A stretch of 64,000 nucleotides of DNA, from the NCBI RefSeq assembly GCF_900104085.1, contig NZ_FNLD01000001.1, forward strand, positions 1,966,331-2,030,330. Direction: 5' to 3'. Under the pieces are notes generated by a model. That model was not told where the DNA came from and searched no databases. It worked only from the letters and a program-made list of their open reading frames with translations. Shown here one piece after another: positions 26,667 through 34,916 of the stretch (within the stretch, counting starts at the first letter, position 1; each line of letters opens with the position of its first letter). Origin of the DNA: Pseudoxanthomonas sp. CF125 (GTDB lineage Bacteria; Pseudomonadota; Gammaproteobacteria; Xanthomonadales; Xanthomonadaceae). The position numbers were made by a program, and so were the translations under genes.

Positions 26667-29108
26667 CTATTGGCGGACAGGTTCCGGCTTGACGTAATTG
26701 CTGTCCGACTTCACCCAGATGGTCAGCCCATCCAGGTCGCGGGTCGGCGCCGGAAACAGCAGGCTGGCCAGGTAACCGATCACGATGCACAGCATGATCG
26801 AGATGGCCAGATAGAAGTACGGATGCACCAGATCCATCGACCAGGCGACCAGGGTCAGAGCGATGCTGGAAGCCACGCCGATGGCCACACCGGCCGAATT
26901 GGCGCGGCGCGTGAACATGCCCAGGGTATAGGCGCCGGCGAAACCGCCGCCCAGCAGGCCGGCCAGCTCGATGGAAACGTCGAACAGCGAGTGGATATCG
27001 AAGCGCGACAGCAGCAGCGCCACGCCGATGCCCAGCAGACCGGTGGCGACCGTGGCGATTTCGGCGAACAGCACGCTCTTCTTCGGCGTGGGATTCTTGG
27101 AAAGCTTCTCGTAGAAATCGACCGAAGCCAGTGTGGCCACACTGTTCATGATGCTGGAAAGCGTGGCCATGGCCGCGGCGAAGATGCCGGCGATGATCAG
27201 CCCGGTCACGCCCATCGGCAGTTCGGCGGCGATGAACAACGGAAACGTCGCATCGATCGGCAGCAGCGGGTTCATGCGTTCCGGATTGTTCTTGTAGTAG
27301 ACGAACAGCGCGGTACCGATGGAATAGAAGATGAAGCCGCCGGGAATCATGATCAGGGCGAACGCCCAGATCGACCGGCCGGCTTCCTTGTCGGACTTGG
27401 TCGACAGCGTGCGCTGCATCAGCACCTGGTCCTTGGGGAAAGTCAGCACCACGTCGAACAGCACCAGGAAGATGAAGCCCCACACCGTGGCCTTGGTCAG
27501 ATCGAAGCTGAAATCCAGCAGCTTGGTCTTGTCGGCGGCCTGCGCGATGTCGTGGAATTCGCCGAAGCCGCCCTTCAAGGTCCAGACGATGAAGAGGATG
27601 GCGAAGATCGCACCGCCCATCTTGACGATGACCTGCACGAAGTCGGTCCAGATCACCGCTTTCATGCCGCCCATGGCGGTGTAGATGATGGTGAAGCCGC
27701 CCATCATCAGGATGCTCCACTCCACCCGGATGCCGGTGATGGTGGCGATGGCCAGCGCCGGCAGGAACAGCACCACACTCATGCGGCTGCCGATCTGCAT
27801 GATGATGCACAGCGCGCTGGCCAGCATGCGGATGGTGGGATGGAAACGGGTTTCCAGGTACGAGAATACCGACATCAGATTGAGCCGTCGCAGCAACGGC
27901 ACGATCCAGACCGCCACGAACATCAGCCCCAGCACCGCAACCAGGTTGTTGGTGAGGTACTGCCAGTTGGTTTCGAAGGCCTTGGCCGGAATGGCGATGA
28001 AACTGATCGAACTGGTGTTGGCCGCGTACAGGCTGACGCCGGCCGCCCAGAACGGAATGGTGCGGCCGCCGACGAAGAAATCCGAGGTCGAGTTGCGCTT
28101 TTCGCGGATGTAGAAATAGAAACCCATGCCGAGCATCGCGCCCAGGTAGACCACGATCACTATCCAGTCCAGCCAGCGCAACAGCAGCTTGCCGGACTGG
28201 ATCTGGGTGGACTCGAAAGCGATTCCCTTGCCGTCCGCTGCGGGCCGCGCCCACAGCACCCCGTTGTCCAATGCCGCGGTCGAGAAGACGCCAGCCGCAT
28301 CGGAATCGGGCAGCGTCGCCCACGATCCGGTGATGGTCTGGAAGGTCCGCATCTGCGGCGCGGCGCTACCATCGGCGACCAGATAGATCACATGCGCCTG
28401 GCCGATGGCGCGTGCCGATCCGGGTACGATCTTGCCGGGAACCAGGCCCTTGTCCTGCCAGCCGCTATCGGCCGCCCAGCGCAGGATGCGCTCGCCATCG
28501 GCCGCGGGCACGGTGACGAATACCGCCGAAGTCTGTGCGACCAGCGAACTCGGCAGCGCATTGCCGGGCCAGCCGGCGCTCTTTTTCCATTCCTGTTTCG
28601 TCGCGGTCGATACCAGCGACAGCAGCACCGCCTGCCCATTCGCATCGATGCCGGCGACATATACATTGTCGGCGTTGGCCGCCGCGCGCGCGCCTTCGAC
28701 AACGACAGGCAACGGCGGCAGCGGCGTGGCGGTCGGCTGGCCATTGACCAAGCCGAGGCGCTCGATGGAAGAGATCGCGCTGGATTGCGCGGGCCCGCGC
28801 AACAGGAAAGCGAGCCGGCCGTTGCCGACCACGCTTTTCAGTTCGCCGCTCGCCGCCGCAGGCTTCCAGTTCAGCGCCATCCAGCTTCCGCCGCGGCTGT
28901 CCAACATCCAGGCCTGGTCCGCGCCGATCGCCAGCGGCCTGCCCTCCACCGCCACCAGGCCGATCAGAGGCTGGTCTGTGGCGAGCGTGGGTAGTGCAGT
29001 GGTCTTTACCTTGGACAGGCTTTCAGCATGGCCCTGCGGCGACCACGCCGTGGCCAGCAACAGCAGTGCCGCCAGCAAGGCGCGCATCGACAAAGGGGAA
29101 TGGCTCAT
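26667..29108 (-). CDS. Sodium:solute symporter with a secreted beta-propeller-like N-terminal domain
   Basis: An 813-residue fusion. A signal peptide spans about residues 1-29. Residues 30-300 have repeated W-containing strands (SWMALNWKP, EWKKSAGWPGNALP, GWQDKGLVPG, SWATLPDSD) like a Kelch propeller. From about 305 (LLLRWLDWIVIVVYLG) about 13 helices of the SSS family follow, with SDFFVGGRTIPFWAAGVSLYAANTSSISF. Kelch mutarotase-type domains linked to SSS transporters are known from sialic-acid loci, so the propeller may convert an anomer before uptake, but no sialic-acid lyase is here. The ATG at 29108 overlaps the upstream stop (TGATG); a TTG just before it is possible. Confidence 0.82.
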   Translation of the reverse strand: MSHSPLSMRALLAALLLLATAWSPQGHAESLSKVKTTALPTLATDQPLIGLVAVEGRPLAIGADQAWMLDSRGGSWMALNWKPAAASGELKSVVGNGRLAFLLRGPAQSSAISSIERLGLVNGQPTATPLPPLPVVVEGARAAANADNVYVAGIDANGQAVLLSLVSTATKQEWKKSAGWPGNALPSSLVAQTSAVFVTVPAADGERILRWAADSGWQDKGLVPGKIVPGSARAIGQAHVIYLVADGSAAPQMRTFQTITGSWATLPDSDAAGVFSTAALDNGVLWARPAADGKGIAFESTQIQSGKLLLRWLDWIVIVVYLGAMLGMGFYFYIREKRNSTSDFFVGGRTIPFWAAGVSLYAANTSSISFIAIPAKAFETNWQYLTNNLVAVLGLMFVAVWIVPLLRRLNLMSVFSYLETRFHPTIRMLASALCIIMQIGSRMSVVLFLPALAIATITGIRVEWSILMMGGFTIIYTAMGGMKAVIWTDFVQVIVKMGGAIFAILFIVWTLKGGFGEFHDIAQAADKTKLLDFSFDLTKATVWGFIFLVLFDVVLTFPKDQVLMQRTLSTKSDKEAGRSIWAFALIMIPGGFIFYSIGTALFVYYKNNPERMNPLLPIDATFPLFIAAELPMGVTGLIIAGIFAAAMATLSSIMNSVATLASVDFYEKLSKNPTPKKSVLFAEIATVATGLLGIGVALLLSRFDIHSLFDVSIELAGLLGGGFAGAYTLGMFTRRANSAGVAIGVASSIALTLVAWSMDLVHPYFYLAISIMLCIVIGYLASLLFPAPTRDLDGLTIWVKSDSNYVKPEPVRQ

Positions 29109-29974
29109 CAAGACGCGCTCGTGTTGGCGTCGGCCGAAGCCAGGATCGCTTCGGCACGCTTCAGGAAAGGAAGATCGACCATGCGACCATCGACGAGGAA
29201 TGCGCCGCGCCCCGCCGCGCCGGCCTCGCGCGCCGCCGCGACGATGCGTCGCGCCGCTGCGATTTCTTCGGCGTCGGGCTGGAACGCTTGGTTGGCCAAG
29301 GCCACCTGACTGGGATGGATGCAGCTCTTGCCCACGTAGCCCAGGCGACGCGCCATGCCGGCTTCGGCGCGAAAGCCATCGGCATCGCCGATGTCGGCGA
29401 AGGCCGCGTCCCAGGCGAATACAGCTGCTTCGGCCGCCGCCATGCGCATCGCATACAAAGTGGCGTGGACGTTGGCCGGATCGCGGCGATCGATGCCCAA
29501 GGGCTGGAACAGATCGGCCAGGCCCAGCTGCAATCCGGCCACGCGTGGATGGGCGGATGCGATTTCAGCGGCAAGGCGCAGACCGCGCGGGGTTTCGATA
29601 TTGGCCAGCAGCCCGACCGGTTGGGCAACGCCATTGGTCGCCTCGGCCTTTTCCAGCAGGGCGACGGCAGCCAGCACGTCCTGCGCCGATTCGACTTTGG
29701 GCAGGTTGATCAGGTCCACACCCGTGCGCGCGACTGCGGCCAGGTCGGCCGCCAGGTGCGGCGTGTCCAAAGCGTTGACCCGCACCACGACGATCTTGGC
29801 CGTGGCCAGCAGCGGGGCCGACTGCAGCAAGGCGGACACCGACTCGCGGGCTTCGCCCTTGCGCGCTTCGGGTACCGAATCCTCCAGGTCGAAGCTCAAC
29901 GCATCGGCATCGCCCGCCAGCGCCTTGGCGAACAACTCCGGACGCACCCCAGGGACGAACAGCTTGCTACGCAT
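29108..29974 (-). CDS. HpcH/HpaI aldolase family, CitE-like acyl-CoA lyase
   Basis: A 288-residue protein of the citrate-lyase beta-chain family. It starts MRSKLFVPGVRPELFAKAL and has the metal/acid pocket strands ALSFDLEDSV, INLPKVES, LLANIETPRGL, GLQLGLADLFQPLG and a C-terminal GKSCIHPSQV, all in order. Stand-alone CitE-like proteins cleave or form hydroxyacyl-CoA such as malyl- or citramalyl-CoA, yielding acetyl-CoA or pyruvate with a keto-acid. No citrate lyase alpha or gamma subunit is near. A class III CoA-transferase at 15018 in the same run could supply the CoA ester (inference). Its stop overlaps the symporter start. Confidence 0.87.
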   Translation of the reverse strand: MRSKLFVPGVRPELFAKALAGDADALSFDLEDSVPEARKGEARESVSALLQSAPLLATAKIVVVRVNALDTPHLAADLAAVARTGVDLINLPKVESAQDVLAAVALLEKAEATNGVAQPVGLLANIETPRGLRLAAEIASAHPRVAGLQLGLADLFQPLGIDRRDPANVHATLYAMRMAAAEAAVFAWDAAFADIGDADGFRAEAGMARRLGYVGKSCIHPSQVALANQAFQPDAEEIAAARRIVAAAREAGAAGRGAFLVDGRMVDLPFLKRAEAILASADANTSAS

Positions 29975-30596
29975 CGACCATGCTCTTCATGGCGCGCAGT
30001 GTGCGGGAAACGGAAGCAAAGAAAAGTCTTCGGCGGCATATTCAGAAGAAACATTTCATTGCGGTAGCGAGATGAGAGACCAACTGACCTTTGGTTCTGG
30101 CCATTGGCTCTGGCCTTTGCTTCTGGCTTCAATATCCCGTGAGAAGCGGCAAATGGAGTGGGTAAACCCCGCAGGGGCGGCGCACAGGGATGTGCGCCGT
30201 TTTCGGAGGCGCAGGAGGCGCCTTCCGGAAATTCCCGCTCCATTTGCGGACCCAGCGGCTTCATCGCTGGGCGCGCCGTAGGGCGGCTTTCTTTTGGTTA
30301 CTTTTCTTTGCCGTTCAAAGAAAAGTGACTCGCGCAGAGCGCGAAACGCTTCTGCTTCCAACAATCTAAGGGCCATAGTTCCGTGCGTCGGGGGCGTAGC
30401 CCCGACCTACGGACTGATGCATCAGATAGAAACGATGGCGTCATCCCAGCGAAAGCTGGGATCCATTTTGACTTTGACGTTTGCGGACGAGGGTCGGGCC
30501 GCGTCGAACGGCAAGATCAAGATGGATCCCAGCTTTCGCTGGGATGACGACTGAGGGCGTTCGGCATTCTGCGGCCGCGAAGGCTCCTGCACTCCT
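29975..30596. other. 622-base gene-free stretch between convergently spaced units
   Basis: I find no gene here. It contains the upstream region of the CitE gene near 29975-30060, a G+C-rich segment from about 30150 to 30300 with no recognised structure, a single copy of the GTCGGGGGCGTAG repeat at 30385-30412, and a long inverted repeat pair at 30438-30550 just before the 3' end of kdgK. Confidence 0.55.
30438..30550. repeat. Inverted repeat pair near the kdgK 3' end
   Basis: GCGTCATCCCAGCGAAAGCT at 30438 is mirrored by an arm ending AGCTTTCGCTGGGATGACG near 30550; arms are about 28 bases and the loop about 57. Same architecture as 10011-10100 and 14924-15009, with a third stem sequence. It may end kdgK transcription. 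Confidence 0.85.
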
Positions 30597-31616
30597 TCAA
30601 CGCCTCACGTCGAACCCGCCCTCCCCCAGCAACGCCTCGATCTCCGCAACGCCGACCAAGTTGAAATCCCCCGGCAGCGAATGCTTCAGGCACGCCGCCG
30701 CCAAGCCGAAATGCAGCCCTTGCGCGTCGTCCATGCCGACCATCGCACCATGCAGCACGCCGGCCGCGAATGCGTCGCCGGTGCCGATGCGGTCCACGAT
30801 CGAGGCCAGTTCGTACACCGGCGTAATGTGACTGCTGCCGTCGCGGCGGACATCGATGGCCGACAGAGAATGGTGGTCGACACTGTGCTGCACGCGCTGG
30901 GTGGCGGCCATGCGCCGCAAATGCGGAAATGCGGAGAAAGCAGCTTCCGCTCCTGCCAGAAACCTCGCATGGGAAGTCTCCTGCGAAAACGCCTGCCCCA
31001 GCACTACCTGGATATCGCGATGGCTGGCGAACATGAGGTCGGCCTCGGCCATGATCGTGCGCAGGATCCCGGCAGCGTCGCCCTGCCAGGCCTCCCACAG
31101 CTTGGGACGGAAGTTGCCATCGAAGGACACCTTCACCCCGGCTGCGCGCGCGGCCCGCACCGCCTGCAAGGTGCGGTCGGCGGCCAGTTGCCCCAATGCC
31201 GGACTGACGCCCGACACGTGCAGCCAGTCGGCCCCCTGCAGTAGCGCCTCCCAGTCATGTTCGCCGCCACCGTGCCGTGCGAAAGCGGAGTCGGCGCGGT
31301 CGTAGAGCACCTCGCTCGGGCGCTGGATGGCTCCCGGTGTCAGGAAATACAGTCCCATGCGTCCTTCGGCCTTGCCGACCGCGCGCGTATCCACGCCATG
31401 GCGGCGCAGTTCGCCGGTCGCCGACTCGCCCAGGGTGTTGTCCGCAACCAGTCCAACCATGCGCGCACGGTGGCCCATCCTGGCCAGCGAAACGGCGACG
31501 TTGGCTTCCGCCCCGCCGGTGTGCACTTCCAGGCAAGGGGATTGCAGCAGCAACTGTCGCGCCGGCGCACCCAGGCGCAACAGCAGCTCTCCAAAACAGA
31601 CCACGTGTCCCCGCAT
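30597..31616 (-). CDS. kdgK: 2-keto-3-deoxygluconate kinase (PfkB family)
   Basis: A 339-residue cytoplasmic kinase that would convert 2-keto-3-deoxygluconate to KDPG, the last dedicated step before Entner-Doudoroff cleavage. It starts VVCFGELLLRLGAP, has the sugar-binding TGGAEANVAVSLARMG and the catalytic DRIGTGDAFAAGVLHG (Asp near residue 280), and shows SFDGNFRPKLW in the position of the NxRxxLW motif of KDG kinases. Start 31616 has GGGAG about 8 bases upstream; longer readings have no site. It is divergent from the large TonB receptor gene, sharing an operator-like site, and matches kduI/kduD at 46391-48141 in pathway. Confidence 0.9.
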   Translation of the reverse strand: MRGHVVCFGELLLRLGAPARQLLLQSPCLEVHTGGAEANVAVSLARMGHRARMVGLVADNTLGESATGELRRHGVDTRAVGKAEGRMGLYFLTPGAIQRPSEVLYDRADSAFARHGGGEHDWEALLQGADWLHVSGVSPALGQLAADRTLQAVRAARAAGVKVSFDGNFRPKLWEAWQGDAAGILRTIMAEADLMFASHRDIQVVLGQAFSQETSHARFLAGAEAAFSAFPHLRRMAATQRVQHSVDHHSLSAIDVRRDGSSHITPVYELASIVDRIGTGDAFAAGVLHGAMVGMDDAQGLHFGLAAACLKHSLPGDFNLVGVAEIEALLGEGGFDVRR

Positions 31617-31740
31617 GTAAACGCTCCCATGACCTAGTGATCCGCGCCCTGATTGGACCACGGCAAGAATTGTCCCCGGGACACACCATAACCCCCGGAA
31701 ACCAATAGTTGTTGTTGCACCGCACACTCTGTTACGGTTT

Positions 31741-31762
31741 TTTTGACCAGCGGTGTCATTTT
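31741..31762. promoter_or_regulatory. Candidate LacI-family operator, kdgK/TonB receptor divergent region
   Basis: On the minus strand this reads AAAATGACACCGCTGGTC, with TGAC and GTCA as outer inverted arms. The core AAATGACACCG recurs exactly upstream of the FAH/pectate-lyase pair (39449) and of kduI (46306). The LacI regulator at 44881 is the likely binder (inference). Confidence 0.5.
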
Positions 31763-31856
31763 ACCTCTGGAAAGCATTCCGAGGTACTAAAACCCGATTC
31801 GTTTCATTGCCAAAGCCGCCATAGAGCGATACATGTGCCCTTGAGGAGGGGAACCC

Positions 31857-34709
31857 ATGCAAACTCGCAACAACCACCGGAAGACACCGGTTACCGTGCT
31901 CGCGCTATCCATCGGATTCGCGCTGCAGATGAATGCCATGTACGCACTCGCGCAAGAAGCCACCCCGGCCGGCCCGGCCACGACCGTACCGGCTACGTCC
32001 GAATCCGAAGACGTGGACACACTGAGCACCGTCACCGTCACAGGTTACAGGGCCAGCCTTGAAAAGGCGCTGGACATCAAGCGCGGCGAAGCCGGGGTGG
32101 TGGATGCGATCGTCGCCGAGGATATCGGCAAGTTCCCGGATCTCAACCTGGCCGAATCGCTGCAGCGCATCCCGGGCGTGGTCATCACCCGCGACGCCGG
32201 CGAAGGGCGGAATATCTCCGTCCGCGGCCTGGACTCCAACTTCACGCGCGTGCGCGTCAACGGTATGGAGGCACTGACTACGGTAGGCTCCACCGACCAG
32301 AACGGCGGCACGAACCGCGGCCGCGGTTTCGACTTCAACGTGTTCGCCTCCGACCTTTTCTCGCAGTTGATCGTGCGCAAGACCGCGCAGGCCGATGTCG
32401 AGGAAGGCTCGCTGGGTGCGACCGTCGATCTGCGCACGGCGCGGCCGTTCGATTACGACGGCTTCACCTTCGCCGCCAGCACGCAGCTCACCCATGGCGA
32501 CATGGCCGGCAAGACCGATCCCCGCATCGCCGCGCTGGTGTCCAACACCTGGGCAGACGGCAAGTTCGGTGCCTTGATGTCGTTCGCCGTCTCGGAGCGC
32601 CGGACACTTGAGGAAGGCAGCGGCAGCGGCCGTTGGGCGGGCGGCACCAGCAACGGCAGATTCAACGGCTGTCCCGCCAACCCCGCCACCACCCCTACCA
32701 CCTCGCCGTTTCCCGCCGCATGCGCGGCCGACGTGTACCACCCTCGTTTTCCGCGCTACACGCTGATGGAACACGACCAGCAGCGCCTGGGCGTGACCGC
32801 ATCGCTGCAGTTCAAGCCGACCGATCGCACACAATTTTCGTTGGATGCGCTTTATTCCAAGATCGACGCTTCGCGCGATGAGAAGTACATCGAAGCGATT
32901 TCCTTCAGCCGCGGCGCTTGCGCCACCGGTGCCAGCGGCGCCGCCTGCCGCGCCGCCGGCGCTGGCGGCAAGCCGGAAACGATCGTCCGCGATGGCGTGG
33001 TCGAGAACGGCGCGCTGGTCTATGGCCTGTTCGACAATGTCGATATCCGTTCGGAGAGCCGCCATGACGAGTGGAACACCGTCTTCACCCAGATCGGCCT
33101 TGAAGGCGAACATGAGTTTTCCGACAACTTCAAGCTATCGGGCAAGATCGGCACCTCGAGCTCCAAGCATGAGAATCCGATCCAGACGACGATCATCATG
33201 GACAAGTACAACGTCGATAACTACAGCTACGACTACCGCGGCGATCCGTACAAACCGGTACTCGACTACGGCATCGACCCCACCAATGGCACGGGATGGA
33301 CGCTGGCCGAGATCCGCCTGCGTCCACAGTACGTACAGAACGACTTCGACATCGGACAGCTGGATTTCAACTGGAACATCAGCCCGAACTTCCGGCTGAA
33401 AGGTGGCGTGCAGGCCAAGGACTATTCGTTCTCGACCCGCGAACTGCGCCGCGCTTCGGAAGTGTCCGTACCGGCCTTCAGCGGTGGCGGCTTCATCATC
33501 CCAGCCGACCTGACCACCCTGGCCAGTCTGAGCGGCGTCAACGGATCGCCAGGCACCTGGGTGATCCCGGATTACCAGGCGTTCGCCAACCTGTTGGACA
33601 TCTACAGCAATACCGGGACTTTCGCTTTGACCGAGCGTGCGGTGAACACGCGCAGCGTCGATGAGGAAGATCGCGGCGTTTACCTGCAAGGTGATTTTTC
33701 AATGGATCTGGGCTCCATTCCCGTGTCCGGCAATTTCGGGGTGCGCTATGTGCGCACCAAGCAATCATCGACCGGCATAGCCACCGCCAGCGGCGTTCCG
33801 GTGGCGTCGACGGTCTCGCGCGAATACAGCGACACGTTGCCGTCGATGAACCTGGTGGCCGAGGTCATGCCCGACCTGCTGATCCGCCTTGGGGCCGCCA
33901 AGGTCATGACGCGTCCTGGCCTGGGCAGCCTGACGCCGGGTGTCACCGTCAATGTGAGCGGCGGCGCGCGTACGGTCAGCGGTGGCAATCCGGCCTTGGA
34001 TCCCATCCGTGCCAAGACGGTCGATCTGGGTGTGGAGTGGTACTTCAACGAAGGTGCGATGCTCAGCCTCGGCTTGTTCTACAAGGACATCGAAAGCTTC
34101 ATCCAGAACACACGCTTCGTGCAGGTCTATTCGGCCAGCGGCCTGCCGGCCAGCCTGCTGGAAGGCACCGGCGCCAGTGTGTCCGATGACTTCACCTTCA
34201 CCGCGCCGCTCAACACACCAGGCGGCGAACTGACCGGGCTTGAAGCCAACTACATCCAACCCTTCACCTTCCTGCCCGGAAAGTGGTCCAACCTGGGCGT
34301 GCAGTTGAATTACACCTATGTCGATTCGCAGATCCAGTACGTGACGTCCACGGGCGCGAATTCGTTCAAGGACGACCTGACCGGCTTATCGAAGCACTCC
34401 TGGAACGCCACCGTGTTCTACGAAGGCAAGCGGTTCTCTGGCCGTGTCTCGGCTACCAACCGCGACGACTATCTGTTGCAGGTGCCCGGCACCGAGGCCG
34501 GTTTCGACACGCATGGCCAGACCGGCACCACCACCATCGATGCATCGGTGCGCTGGAAGATCGACGACCAGTGGGAGCTGAGCCTGGAAGGCATCAACCT
34601 GACCGACGAAGTCCAGGAATCGTGGGTGTCCAACGCCAACGGTCAACTGCCGCTGGACTACAGCGAAACCGGCCGCCAGTACCTGCTGGGCCTGCGTTAC
34701 AAGTTCTGA
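31857..34709 (+). CDS. TonB-dependent receptor for oligosaccharides (Xanthomonas-Caulobacter type)
   Basis: A 950-residue outer-membrane receptor of the large carbohydrate-import class. It has a signal peptide ending AMYALAQEA, the TonB-box-like DTLSTVTVTGYRASLEKAL, and the plug hallmarks IVAEDIGKFPDLNLAESLQR, GVVITRDAGEGRNISVRGL and ADVEEGSLGATVDLRTARPF, which define this subfamily. The barrel ends LGLRYKF with terminal Phe. GAGGAGGGGAAC precedes the ATG. It is divergent from kdgK and followed by a pectate lyase gene, so oligogalacturonides are the likely ligand. Regulation through the shared AAATGACACCG site is likely. Confidence 0.93.
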   Translation: MQTRNNHRKTPVTVLALSIGFALQMNAMYALAQEATPAGPATTVPATSESEDVDTLSTVTVTGYRASLEKALDIKRGEAGVVDAIVAEDIGKFPDLNLAESLQRIPGVVITRDAGEGRNISVRGLDSNFTRVRVNGMEALTTVGSTDQNGGTNRGRGFDFNVFASDLFSQLIVRKTAQADVEEGSLGATVDLRTARPFDYDGFTFAASTQLTHGDMAGKTDPRIAALVSNTWADGKFGALMSFAVSERRTLEEGSGSGRWAGGTSNGRFNGCPANPATTPTTSPFPAACAADVYHPRFPRYTLMEHDQQRLGVTASLQFKPTDRTQFSLDALYSKIDASRDEKYIEAISFSRGACATGASGAACRAAGAGGKPETIVRDGVVENGALVYGLFDNVDIRSESRHDEWNTVFTQIGLEGEHEFSDNFKLSGKIGTSSSKHENPIQTTIIMDKYNVDNYSYDYRGDPYKPVLDYGIDPTNGTGWTLAEIRLRPQYVQNDFDIGQLDFNWNISPNFRLKGGVQAKDYSFSTRELRRASEVSVPAFSGGGFIIPADLTTLASLSGVNGSPGTWVIPDYQAFANLLDIYSNTGTFALTERAVNTRSVDEEDRGVYLQGDFSMDLGSIPVSGNFGVRYVRTKQSSTGIATASGVPVASTVSREYSDTLPSMNLVAEVMPDLLIRLGAAKVMTRPGLGSLTPGVTVNVSGGARTVSGGNPALDPIRAKTVDLGVEWYFNEGAMLSLGLFYKDIESFIQNTRFVQVYSASGLPASLLEGTGASVSDDFTFTAPLNTPGGELTGLEANYIQPFTFLPGKWSNLGVQLNYTYVDSQIQYVTSTGANSFKDDLTGLSKHSWNATVFYEGKRFSGRVSATNRDDYLLQVPGTEAGFDTHGQTGTTTIDASVRWKIDDQWELSLEGINLTDEVQESWVSNANGQLPLDYSETGRQYLLGLRYKF

Positions 34710-34730
34710 GCAATCCATAACGTCCGACAG

Positions 34731-34766
34731 CCGGTCCGCGGCAGCCTCACGGCTGTTGCGGACCGG
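34731..34766 (+). terminator. Terminator-like hairpin after the TonB receptor gene
   Basis: CCGGTCCGC (34731-34739) and GCGGACCGG (34758-34766) form a 9-bp stem with a further CAGCC/GGCTG pairing inside. No T-tract follows, so it may reduce rather than stop readthrough into the lyase gene. Confidence 0.5.
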
Positions 34767-34916
34767 AACGGGGATTCGATTCCTTCCACGGTTTCCCGTA
34801 CCTGGCAATTCCGCCGACGCGCGCCCGCGAGCGGTTCGGTTCCGCCGCTCTCGCTACGTCTTCAAGCATCGCCCGGCATCCGTCGTTCTTCCACGTGGCT
34901 TATCCGGAGACTACCG

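Noticed and set aside
30150-30300. Small gene in the G+C-rich segment upstream of the repeat pair
   Set aside because: No ribosome site or recognisable protein was found in any frame, and short frames there overlap repeat-like sequence.
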